64,000 nt of DNA from Desulfurococcales archaeon. Its GTDB lineage: Archaea; Thermoproteota; Thermoprotei_A; Sulfolobales; Acidilobaceae. The stretch is from contig WANR01000036.1 in assembly GCA_015521705.1 (NCBI GenBank), positions 84,763 to 148,762 on the forward strand, given 5' to 3'. The translations under genes were made by a program, and so were the position numbers. This document shows, one piece after another, positions 25,589 through 33,370 of this stretch (position 1 is its first letter; each line of letters opens with the position of its first letter). The notes under the pieces were generated by a model. That model saw nothing but the letters and a program-made list of their open reading frames with translations. It was not told the origin of the DNA and did not search any database.

Positions 25589-26873
25589 CAGGCGTTTAGC
25601 TCTGGCACTTGTCCTGGTCCTGTTGTCAGCGTTTTCAGTGCCATTACTAGCGTTTGAAGTGGTTGAGCCTCCACGCCACTTCCTAGGCGTGTATGGGCTC
25701 CAGGGGTTTAACCCCCTCTATTTCAGCCCAGATACCGGCCTTGTGGCAGCTGCTAACAACACGCATTTAGCGGTCATTAGTGGAGGCGAGGCTCTTATTG
25801 TCAAGGCTAGGACTAATAGCGCTTGCCAGTCGGGATCCTCGATCTATTTCTCACTACTACCGCCAGGCATTGGCCGGGAGTGGGAGCTCTTAGAGGTCTC
25901 CAACGGGTCTTCTGTAACATTATACCGTGTGACCGGGACGGTTCTGCCGTTCTCCCGTGTGGTATGTGGATCCGATCCTTTCCTGGTTTCCTCTAACTCG
26001 ATAAGGGGGGTTACAGTAGCCGAGTTTAGAGGGGCCTATGCCCGTGTACTGGAGGTTCCTTTACCCCTTACAGGCCTCAGGGATGCAGCCTACTGGAATG
26101 GTAGGATCTACCTGGTTTATGGTAGTGACTATTACGTTGAGGTGGATCTTGAAAGGTCTATGGCTGTCCAGTGGCGGGTAGAGGTGCCGTGGGCTGATAG
26201 AATTACCTTGAACAGGGTAAGTGCCACTACAACGGGTCCCATCGCTGGGGGGAGGGCTATAGTTAATGGGTCTGCCCTGGGGCTCCTAGTGGATCTTGGC
26301 AGTGGTAGAGCCCTCCTGATAAACTGGACCACGGCTATTAGCGTGGATGTCGCAGCGTCCTACAACGGGACACTCTGGGCTTTTCTTAGGCCCGCAGGTG
26401 ACTGGGGGATCCTGGCCGAGATCAGGGGCCAGGAGGTAGTGTCGGCCGTGAAGATAGTTCTGCCAGCAAGCTTCACCCTGACAGCCTCAGGTTTCGGCGC
26501 CGACTTCTGGATGGCAGGCAGGCTCTTAGGTGACCTCGAAGACGCGGGTTTCGCCGTCTACTGGGGACTATCGACCAGCCCCGGCATGGTGGGCGAAGGG
26601 TACCTAGTTAGAGCAAGGGCCCTACCTGTCGGGACCGATAGTTTCAGGGTTACAGGCCTGGAAGCCCTGCTAGAGCCCATAGACCAGCGCGTAGCCTCCC
26701 GTGACTTGGTGTTGCCTGTAGAGAAGAAAGAACTCGAGCCTACAGTCGTCGAAGCTAGTTCGAAAGTCTATAGAGCCGTCATAGACAGGGGCGTTATAAT
26801 GCTGACACTGGCCGTACTGGCTATTTCCCTGTCCACCTTGCTTTACTCGCTACTTAAGAACTATTACTGGTAG
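25554..26873 (+). CDS. Unknown exported protein with C-terminal membrane anchor
   Basis: A 439-residue protein with an N-terminal hydrophobic signal or anchor (RLALALVLVLLSAFSVPLLAFE, about 14-35), a large outside domain of short beta strands that reads like a beta-propeller (repeats of the kind LVAAANNTHLAVISGG, GRIYLVYGSDYYVEVD), and a membrane helix near the C-terminus (about 413-433) ending KNYYW. No known domain is recognisable. The TTG start lies inside the previous gene, so these two are translationally coupled. Function unknown; a surface partner of the MgtE-like transporter is my inference from position only. Confidence 0.6.
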   Translation: MPENSYPVWDNSRRLALALVLVLLSAFSVPLLAFEVVEPPRHFLGVYGLQGFNPLYFSPDTGLVAAANNTHLAVISGGEALIVKARTNSACQSGSSIYFSLLPPGIGREWELLEVSNGSSVTLYRVTGTVLPFSRVVCGSDPFLVSSNSIRGVTVAEFRGAYARVLEVPLPLTGLRDAAYWNGRIYLVYGSDYYVEVDLERSMAVQWRVEVPWADRITLNRVSATTTGPIAGGRAIVNGSALGLLVDLGSGRALLINWTTAISVDVAASYNGTLWAFLRPAGDWGILAEIRGQEVVSAVKIVLPASFTLTASGFGADFWMAGRLLGDLEDAGFAVYWGLSTSPGMVGEGYLVRARALPVGTDSFRVTGLEALLEPIDQRVASRDLVLPVEKKELEPTVVEASSKVYRAVIDRGVIMLTLAVLAISLSTLLYSLLKNYYW

Positions 26874-26886
26874 CCCTCGGGGAAGG

Positions 26887-27771
26887 CTAGGTCACGACGA
26901 GGACTATGCCCGTAACTGCAAGGATCCCGGCTGCTAGGTGCCTTACCGTTACCCTCTCTTCTCCAAGCCTTTTGGAGGCTATGCGTGACAGAACCAGCGT
27001 GTGGAGGGGGAAGAGGCTTATGAGCACCATGGCATTGGCTACTGTGGTCGCGTAGAGGGCTAGATACCTGAATGTCTGGGCCAGCCCGACGGCTATCCCA
27101 GCCCATACCGCGACGAGAAGGATCCCGGCCCCGCCACTTTTCAGTGCCATGTTGTGCCTTCTTGCAGCCGCTATGGCCAAGGCTACTGGCAAGGCTGCTG
27201 TGTAAGATACAGAGACACCAGTGATCGGAGCCCCAGTCTCTAGGCCGGCAGCTCTAACCACTACAGCCGTTATGGAGAAAATAAGGCTAGCGACGACACC
27301 GGAGGCCAGCGCCAGCCCTCTCCCAACCCCCTGCAACGGGATCCCGCTGGGCCTTGTTATAGCCATGTATACAGCTATTGACACCAAAACTATGCCCACA
27401 ACGTCACGGGAACCCAGCGATTCACCCAAGAAGATCCATGCCAGCAGCGAGCTAAAAACCACCGTAGGACTAGAAGTTATGGCGGCACTAGTCGCTCCAA
27501 GCCCGGCTATCGCTGTGTAAAAGAGGAGCCTACCAGCAATGAAGTGGAGGAGCCCAGCTATGGCGTAAAGGGCAAGCCCGGCATTAGGCCTTGGGGGGCC
27601 CTCAAAGAAGACAGCCATGGCCCAGAGAACCGGTAGCCCAGACGCCAGGGAGACAACTAGATTCTGGAAGGGTGTGAGCCTAGAAGAAGCTACACGGACT
27701 GAAACATCGGAAACGGCAAACATGAACCCGGCAAGAAAGGCGAACAAGATCCCGTAAGGCTCATAGCCCAA
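26887..27771 (-). CDS. EamA/DMT-family transporter
   Basis: A 294-residue membrane protein with about ten helices in two EamA repeats, each containing the glycine/proline pattern of the drug/metabolite superfamily (for example AIAGLGATSAAITSSPTVVFSSLLAWIFLGES is the typical end of the first repeat, here at about 88-118). Members export amino acids, sugars or nucleotides. The substrate is not predictable. It converges on the preceding gene, with 13 bases between the stops. Confidence 0.85.
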   Translation of the reverse strand: MGYEPYGILFAFLAGFMFAVSDVSVRVASSRLTPFQNLVVSLASGLPVLWAMAVFFEGPPRPNAGLALYAIAGLLHFIAGRLLFYTAIAGLGATSAAITSSPTVVFSSLLAWIFLGESLGSRDVVGIVLVSIAVYMAITRPSGIPLQGVGRGLALASGVVASLIFSITAVVVRAAGLETGAPITGVSVSYTAALPVALAIAAARRHNMALKSGGAGILLVAVWAGIAVGLAQTFRYLALYATTVANAMVLISLFPLHTLVLSRIASKRLGEERVTVRHLAAGILAVTGIVLVVT

Positions 27772-27907
27772 CTAATAGGAACACCCCTGTTATATGCTAC
27801 TAACTATAGGAAGGACTTAAGGCAGTCGTCCCCGGCCCTTGTAGCATGCAGCCTAGCAGATCAACTATGATTATGATCAGCTATCATTCTTGCTTTCTCG
27901 TGCTCTT

Positions 27908-28042
27908 CTAGAACTCTTCCTCTTCCTCCTCTTCTTCTTCCCAGAACTCTTCCTCTTCTTCTTCCTCGTCTAGTATCTCTTCTTCTTCCCATTCCTCTTC
28001 TTCTTCCCAGAACTCTTCCTCTTCCTCCTCCCACCTAGGCAT
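27908..28042 (-). CDS. Extremely acidic 44-residue miniprotein (31 of 44 residues Glu)
   Basis: An ATG-started frame on the minus strand, 44 codons, ending in TAG. It opens MPRW and then consists of blocks of 4 to 9 glutamates separated by Trp or Phe-Trp (WE6FW, E5W, E4ILD, E7FW, E9F). Glutamate is encoded by both GAA and GAG, and the only interruptions are W, F, I, L and D, so the bases are not a simple one-motif repeat. A TATA-like element lies about 70 bases upstream. I do not recognise the family. Such a peptide would be a charged chain, suited to binding metal ions or basic proteins. Confidence 0.55.
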   Translation of the reverse strand: MPRWEEEEEEFWEEEEEWEEEEILDEEEEEEEFWEEEEEEEEEF

Positions 28043-28108
28043 GCCTTTATTACCCTCGCTACCGCACTACTAACCCATTTACATCGCGAAGCAATTCAAA
28101 ATGAGGGG

Positions 28109-28118
28109 ATATATAAAG
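28109..28118. promoter_or_regulatory. Shared TATA-like element between divergent genes
   Basis: GATATATAAAG on the plus strand, CTTTATATATC on the minus strand. On the minus strand it would serve the acidic miniprotein (leader of about 45 bases); on the plus strand it could serve the large surface-protein gene (leader of about 70 bases). Confidence 0.35.
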
Positions 28119-28209
28119 GTTACAGGGTTCCATGCTAGTTATCAATGTAGGGGGTTATTCTAAATAGTTGCAATAAATTTAGTTTCTAGGGAAAAAATTT
28201 TAAAATCCT

Positions 28210-30255
28210 ATGGCTCAAAGCCTTAACATAGATTTATGGCTTTCCCATAAGATGTTTGGGTGTAGCTTGATGGGGGTAGCGGGGAAGCTCATTAAAGGCT
28301 TCCTCGTCTTCCTCCTGGCCATAATAGTGCTAATATTCTTGGCCTTCCCGCTATCTATTCTACTACAAAGGGGTGAGGAGAGGCCTCAGTCCCCGGCAGT
28401 GGCCACTGAAACCTATACCCCTACCCCTTATACTACTCCAGGGCCGGTAGAAACGACCAGCGTCGAGCGGGCTTTTACGCCCCCGTCATACGACAAGCCC
28501 TTCTTTGCCCTGTCTCTCGGCGAGGATCTATTGGCGTTAGCCGTGCCCCAGGGAGGCTCTTTCACAGTCCCCATTAGCGTGGAAGCCTATAACGGTTTTA
28601 GTTCCAGCGTGAAGCTATCAGCCATGATAGGGCTGAACTACGACTCAGAGGGGCTCGTGGACTTTATCTTTGGGGAAGCCCCCGACTACTATAACATAAG
28701 CGTGGCAGAGTCCCTGGCACCCGGGGAGGTCGGCTATGTCGGGGTGGAGCTCTCCGATAAGTTCCCTCCAGGGAACTATGTGCTACTAGTATCCGGCGTT
28801 TCCGAGGGCCTGTACACTAGCCTGGCAGTTCCCTTCACGGTTTACACCTATCCTGGCTACATGATCGTGCCCAGGGTTGAGAGCCCCCTAGTTGAGGCCC
28901 TCAAGGAGTTTAAGGTGTATTTCGACGTAATCCCTGTAGGGGGCTTTAACGAGACTGTCTCCTTAGAATTATCTAGCTCGCCCTATGTGAAAGTGGTCAG
29001 CTTCCAGAATAATACTGGGATCCCGCCATTTACGGCGGTAGCGACTGTAATGATCTCCAAGACGATGGCCCAATGTTACATGGTGAATGATACAGAAACG
29101 CAGAGGACATATTACAACTGCGACTACTATGACGTGGATCCCTGGGCTAACTTTAGCTTATACTCGTATAGATCAAACCTAAATGTATATCTCTTGGCCA
29201 AAGGGTCTCCAGGAGCCTCTTCAGCTATAGTGCTGTTCGGCGTGGAGGAGACTCCTAGGGAGAGAGGGCTTTTAGATTTATTGTTTGCGTTAGCCTCTAT
29301 AGTTGCCTTGCCAGCAGGAGTGGTTGTTGGGACAGCTACAGGTTTTGCTATGGGCTTGGCTACTGGCGCGATGCTGATCCCTACAGGGTTTAATGCTGTC
29401 GTGGCTGGGGGTGAAGTGTTTAAGGCTACTTTCTCAATGTTCCTACCACAGACTGTGCTCGAAGATGTGTTGACGGTTGATGGTATGAAGGGCACTATAA
29501 TAAATAGGGCTGGGGGCTTCGACTCCTTTGTTAGGGTAGGCGTGGTTAGCCCGGAGAAGAGAGGCTCTATAATAATACCTTCAGCCTCCATAAGCCTTGG
29601 ACAGGACGCGTTGCCCTTCGTAGCGTTAAGCAGAGAAGGGGGAGGTTTAAGCGTTGAAGCCCAAGCCACCTTCGTCAAGTCGCGGTTCCTCTTCAAGGAA
29701 GAATACGAGACCAGGCAGCTGGAGGTTGTCGTTATAGAAGAGGGGGAGGGCTTCGTTTCAGGGGTCGTGAAGCTGGGGGAGCTCTGGAAAGAAGAGGGAT
29801 TCGTCAAAATCATTCTTAAAGACTCTGAAGGAAGGGTGCTGGATGTTGTTCAAGCTAAGACCCCGGGATACTGGGAACCCCAAAATGTGGTAGTTCACGT
29901 GGAACCTGGGGGCACAGCCTTGGTAGTCATTCCAGCATCCATTTTGAACGATTCTATAGTATCAGTCTATGATCCAGGCTATGAGGTTTACGAGGTTCAG
30001 TATTATGACTTAATTCCAGAGAACTACTATGGCCCCGGCTTCGAGATAGACGCTACTAGGGTAACCTTTTCCAGCTATGTGGAAGCGAACGAGACTTTCG
30101 CGTCGGCCGCGTACGGTGTCTTGGGTGATTCTATTATTGTTCTAGAGCTCAAGATTAGGGGGGATGCGAGGCCCGGCGTCTACGTGGCGTATGTGAAAGT
30201 TCCCTGGACAAGTTTTGTGGTAAACGTTTTCGTAGTTAGCAGTGAAGAGAGCTAG
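28210..30255 (+). CDS. Large surface-exposed membrane protein of unknown function
   Basis: A frame of up to 681 residues. A membrane helix near residues 27-52 is followed by a Pro/Thr-rich linker (about 57-95, TPTPYTTPGPVETT), two or more beta-sandwich-like stretches (PQGGSFTVPISVEAYNGFSSS), a second hydrophobic region at about 353-395, and a C-terminal beta-rich region. This is the layout of an archaeal surface or S-layer-associated protein. An ATG at 28252 or 28270 may be the real start, because a TATA-like ATTTTAAAATCC sits at 28197-28206 and would place transcription after 28210. The next operon begins about 140 bases downstream. Confidence 0.6.
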   Translation: MAQSLNIDLWLSHKMFGCSLMGVAGKLIKGFLVFLLAIIVLIFLAFPLSILLQRGEERPQSPAVATETYTPTPYTTPGPVETTSVERAFTPPSYDKPFFALSLGEDLLALAVPQGGSFTVPISVEAYNGFSSSVKLSAMIGLNYDSEGLVDFIFGEAPDYYNISVAESLAPGEVGYVGVELSDKFPPGNYVLLVSGVSEGLYTSLAVPFTVYTYPGYMIVPRVESPLVEALKEFKVYFDVIPVGGFNETVSLELSSSPYVKVVSFQNNTGIPPFTAVATVMISKTMAQCYMVNDTETQRTYYNCDYYDVDPWANFSLYSYRSNLNVYLLAKGSPGASSAIVLFGVEETPRERGLLDLLFALASIVALPAGVVVGTATGFAMGLATGAMLIPTGFNAVVAGGEVFKATFSMFLPQTVLEDVLTVDGMKGTIINRAGGFDSFVRVGVVSPEKRGSIIIPSASISLGQDALPFVALSREGGGLSVEAQATFVKSRFLFKEEYETRQLEVVVIEEGEGFVSGVVKLGELWKEEGFVKIILKDSEGRVLDVVQAKTPGYWEPQNVVVHVEPGGTALVVIPASILNDSIVSVYDPGYEVYEVQYYDLIPENYYGPGFEIDATRVTFSSYVEANETFASAAYGVLGDSIIVLELKIRGDARPGVYVAYVKVPWTSFVVNVFVVSSEES

Positions 30256-30397
30256 TGGAACCGTCGAGTATAGTGATTCATGCTGGGGCGCGAAGCCGCC
30301 TGTCATGGGACTCTGTTATTGGGTAGTCAAATTTTTCTGTGGCCAACTATATATTCCCCAAATAATGCCTTTCACCCTACAAGGTACTATCACGGTT

Positions 30398-30404
30398 GGA
30401 GGTG
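30398..30404 (+). promoter_or_regulatory. Ribosome binding site that fixes the nuoI start
   Basis: GGAGGTG, a full anti-Shine-Dalgarno match, lies six bases ahead of the TTG at 30411. The frame is open back to a TTG at 30396, but that codon overlaps the site itself, so 30411 is the better start. Confidence 0.55.
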
Positions 30405-30410
30405 GCTTTG

Positions 30411-30956
30411 TTGCCGGCGAGGCCTGTGCTGAAAGCGCTGCCTAAGAGGGGCGGGCTCTTCCACAGTATAAAGGCTAATATAGCGGCTCTATCGATAGGG
30501 CTGAAGTATTTCGTGGATCCCCGGAGAATGACCCTGATCTACCCTAAGGAATTCATAAAGCTAGACCCCCTGTATAGGGGCTTCATAGTTCTGGAAAAGA
30601 AGAAGTGTATAAACTGCTCCTCCTGCGCCAGGATATGCCCCGCAGCTGCTATGAAGATGATAAGTATTCCAGAGCCGGATCCCAAGCATCCAGGTAAGAT
30701 GAAGGCTAAGCTCTGGCCCGTGATAAACTATCAGAGGTGCATTTTCTGCGGCTACTGCGTCGACGTATGCCCCACGGAAGCCCTATACCACCTGCCATAC
30801 CACGACATAGTGTACGAGAACCTGGCCGAGATGGACTGGGACCTAGAGACTTTCACCAGGCCTCCAGAGTATCCTTCGGAGAAGGAGGGTAGGCCAGTAA
30901 CCTATTTAATAGACGAAGAGAAGGGACTCGTAAAGGTGCCTAGCGAGGAACAGTAA
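30411..30956 (+). CDS. nuoI: Complex I subunit I (NuoI, 2x[4Fe-4S])
   Basis: NuoI carries two [4Fe-4S] clusters (N6a and N6b) that pass electrons to NuoB. Both CxxCxxCxxxC(P) motifs are present: CINCSSCARICP near residue 62 and CIFCGYCVDVCP near residue 102. Length is normal (181 residues from this start). The first gene of nuoIJKMLN; a TATA-like ACTATATATTCC about 60 bases ahead can drive the block. In related archaea nuoH normally precedes it, but here nuoH is 20 kb away on the other strand. Confidence 0.94.
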   Translation: MPARPVLKALPKRGGLFHSIKANIAALSIGLKYFVDPRRMTLIYPKEFIKLDPLYRGFIVLEKKKCINCSSCARICPAAAMKMISIPEPDPKHPGKMKAKLWPVINYQRCIFCGYCVDVCPTEALYHLPYHDIVYENLAEMDWDLETFTRPPEYPSEKEGRPVTYLIDEEKGLVKVPSEEQ

Positions 30957-30969
30957 GTAGCTAACGAGA

Positions 30970-31488
30970 GTGGGAGTGTGGAAGATGGTAGACGGCCTCC
31001 TAGACCCGGACACATTAGGCACGGTTGCTGTCGTCGGCCTCTCAATATCCCTTCTCTTGTCTGGCTACCTCGTCATACGCGTTAAGGACCTTGTCTATGC
31101 AAGCCTCGCCCTGGCCCTGCTAGGCTCCCTTAATGCGATGCTCATAGCGCTCCTAGGGTTTGCCATAGTTGCAGCTTTCCTAGTAATAGTGTATGTGGGG
31201 GCCGCGGTAATGTTCATTATAGTATCAGTTTCAATGCTCGGTGGCGGCGGCCACGAGGAGTGGAAGCCTTTTAGGGGCCTAGTCTCCGCGGTAGTAGCGG
31301 CTGCAGGGCTTGGAGCGGCTGTAGCCCTCACGGGGATCTACCAGGCGTACTCGACGCCTATTCCAGCTAGTTTGAGAGAAATATCCGAGATCATACTGTC
31401 AAAGTATGTCCCAGTAATGGGGCTGATATTCGTGGCTCTAGCGGCTACCCTCATAGAAGCTGTTGCAGTAGCTAAGGCGAGGAGGTGA
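30970..31488 (+). CDS. nuoJ: Complex I subunit J (NuoJ)
   Basis: NuoJ (172 residues; the ATG at 30985 would give 167) has five membrane helices and the glycine-rich FLVIVYVGAAVMFIIVSVSML segment that carries the pi-bulge of transmembrane helix 3 in complex I (here at about 73-93, beginning AAFLVIVYVGA). It lies 13 bases after nuoI and overlaps nuoK by four bases. Confidence 0.9.
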   Translation: MGVWKMVDGLLDPDTLGTVAVVGLSISLLLSGYLVIRVKDLVYASLALALLGSLNAMLIALLGFAIVAAFLVIVYVGAAVMFIIVSVSMLGGGGHEEWKPFRGLVSAVVAAAGLGAAVALTGIYQAYSTPIPASLREISEIILSKYVPVMGLIFVALAATLIEAVAVAKARR

Positions 31489-31808
31489 TCTTCGGGGTGG
31501 CTGTGGAGCCGTTTGTTGGGAGCGCTGTTGTGGTGGTCTCGGTCGGGTTATTTGCCATAGGCGCTTACGGTGTGGCTGGATCCAATAATCTTGTGAGGCA
31601 GTTGCTCTCGATAGAGGTCATGTTTAACTCCATAATTCTTCTAGTGATCCTGCTCCTATCCTACGACTCTATCCTGGCAACCCTGTACTCAGTGGTTCTG
31701 ACAAGCGTTGTAGCCGGAGAGATAATAGTGGTTATAGCTGTAGTAGTCTCGCTCTACAGGGCTTCTAGGAGCCTGACAAGCGAGCCCCTCGAAGAGCCCG
31801 GTGTCTAG
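31485..31808 (+). CDS. nuoK: Complex I subunit K (NuoK)
   Basis: NuoK (107 residues) has three membrane helices. The conserved acidic residues inside the membrane are present: Glu in LLSIEVMFNSIILL (second helix) and in VVAGEIIVVIAVVVS (third helix). These are proton-pathway residues in complex I. The start is a GTG or ATC-adjacent codon within the end of nuoJ, and the gene is three bases from nuoM. Confidence 0.9.
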   Translation: MIFGVAVEPFVGSAVVVVSVGLFAIGAYGVAGSNNLVRQLLSIEVMFNSIILLVILLLSYDSILATLYSVVLTSVVAGEIIVVIAVVVSLYRASRSLTSEPLEEPGV

Positions 31809-31810
31809 CC

Positions 31811-33370
31811 ATGATGCTCCCGTTACCCCTATTCTGGGCCTCGATCCTAGCGCCCCTCATTTTAGGCCTCGTAGCGGCTGCCAAGCGGGAACTGGGCAGG
31901 GGACTAGTGAACGCTGTCGCCTATCTGTCAGCGGCTTTCCTGGCCATCCCAGGCATAGTTGCCCTAGCATACTCTCCCAGGATAAACTTGGCATCGTGGA
32001 TCGTGGACCCCCTCTTCATAGATTTGAGGGGATCAAGTATAGGTGTCATAGCCCTAGGCCTCGACGGTGTCTCGGCCCCCGTGGTTATAGGGGTATCACT
32101 CGTTACTGCTCTAGTCTCGATCTACAGCATAAAGTATATGACACACAGGATAGAGGAGCTCAGGAGGGAAGGGGAAGAGCCCCCCGGCCTCGGCGTCTAC
32201 TTTTCCCTGTACAACATGTTCTCGATCTCAATGCTGGGCATGGCGCTCTCAACGAACCTATTAGAGTTCTACGTGTTCTTAGAGATCTCCCTCGTGTCCT
32301 CGTTTGCCCTGATAGCGCTGTACGGATACGGAGACAGGAGGCGCATAGCCCTCCTCTACTTTATATGGACACACGTAGGCGGTGCTCTTTTCCTGATAGG
32401 AATACTCTACTACTGGACCCAGGTAGGCCTCTTCGACGTGGTCGACGTCACAGGCGGGAGAGGGGTTTACGTGGCCGAGTCTCTGGCAGGATCCGCGGCT
32501 CTTTACGCAATGGTGGCCCTAGTGCTGGGGCTACTGGTTAAAATGGCCATCGTAGGAGTCCACATGTGGCTCCCCTACGCCCATGCCGAAGCCCCCACAC
32601 CCGTCTCTGCACTGCTGTCACCTAACCTGGTGGGTATTGGAGGCTATGCGCTGGCGAGGTTTGCACTGCCGATATTTCCCGAGGGCATGGAGCGGGCTTC
32701 CACGGCTTTGATAGCCCTCTCAATAGCTACCATAATATACGGCGGCCTGGTGGCTCTAAGGCAGACGGACTTCAAAAGGTTCCTGGCATACTCGAGTATC
32801 AGCCAGATGGGCTACATGCTGCTGGGTGTTTCGACACTGACAGCGGCTGGGATCGGCGGGGCCATGCTGCAATACCTCTCCCACGCTGTGGGCAAGGCTA
32901 TACTCTTCATGGTGGCTGGGGTTTTCATAGCAGAGCTTTCGGGGCTCCGTGACATGGGCAAGATGGGGGGCTTCGCGGCTAGGTACCCCCTCATGGCAGC
33001 CGCTGCCCTGCTGGGCTTCTTCCACCTTGTAGGGATACCCCCGGCCATAGGTATGTGGGGCGAGGTGTTGCTAGTTATAGGCTACTCCCAGGCCCTAGGC
33101 CCTTACGGCGCCCAGGCACTCCTATTAGTAGCCGTAACCGTCATTGCGGCTTTTACAATAACTGCCGCCTACTCCTTTATAGCCATGAGGAGGATATTCT
33201 TCGGCCCTCTTAGAAGAAATATTAGTGGGGAGTCCCTTGACGCCTTCAAGGCAAGTATCATAGTTATTGGGGTCATTGGGGTTTTCCTCTTCATAGCAGT
33301 GACGCCTTTATCCGAGGGTCTCAGAGCGTCCTCTGAGTTGCTGGCAGCGATAGGTGGTGGTGGCTCATGA
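31811..33370 (+). CDS. nuoM: Complex I subunit M (NuoM, antiporter-like)
   Basis: NuoM (519 residues) is one of three antiporter-like proton-pumping subunits, with about 14 helices. Recognisable are LEFYVFLEISLVSSFALI (with the key Glu), KMAIVGVHMWLPYAHAEAPTPVSALL (here a hallmark at about 239-264), and FKRFLAYSSISQMGYMLLG. The two later genes carry the same core, so M, L and N form the usual distal membrane arm. Its stop overlaps nuoL by four bases. Confidence 0.94.
   Translation: MMLPLPLFWASILAPLILGLVAAAKRELGRGLVNAVAYLSAAFLAIPGIVALAYSPRINLASWIVDPLFIDLRGSSIGVIALGLDGVSAPVVIGVSLVTALVSIYSIKYMTHRIEELRREGEEPPGLGVYFSLYNMFSISMLGMALSTNLLEFYVFLEISLVSSFALIALYGYGDRRRIALLYFIWTHVGGALFLIGILYYWTQVGLFDVVDVTGGRGVYVAESLAGSAALYAMVALVLGLLVKMAIVGVHMWLPYAHAEAPTPVSALLSPNLVGIGGYALARFALPIFPEGMERASTALIALSIATIIYGGLVALRQTDFKRFLAYSSISQMGYMLLGVSTLTAAGIGGAMLQYLSHAVGKAILFMVAGVFIAELSGLRDMGKMGGFAARYPLMAAAALLGFFHLVGIPPAIGMWGEVLLVIGYSQALGPYGAQALLLVAVTVIAAFTITAAYSFIAMRRIFFGPLRRNISGESLDAFKASIIVIGVIGVFLFIAVTPLSEGLRASSELLAAIGGGGS

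Larger units (their letters stand above)
27772..28209. other. Gap holding the acidic miniprotein gene and promoters
   Basis: About 440 bases between the DMT transporter and the large surface-protein gene. It holds the 44-codon acidic gene at 27908-28042 on the minus strand, the TATA-like element at about 28109-28118, and an A+T-rich run up to 28209 with a second TATA-like element at about 28197-28206. Nothing else is seen. Confidence 0.6.

Noticed and set aside
31801..32541. A 246-codon plus-strand frame within nuoM and the end of nuoK
   Set aside because: It is the alternate frame of nuoM. The product is Arg/Pro/Cys-rich without any pattern of a folded protein, while nuoM's frame shows clear family motifs.
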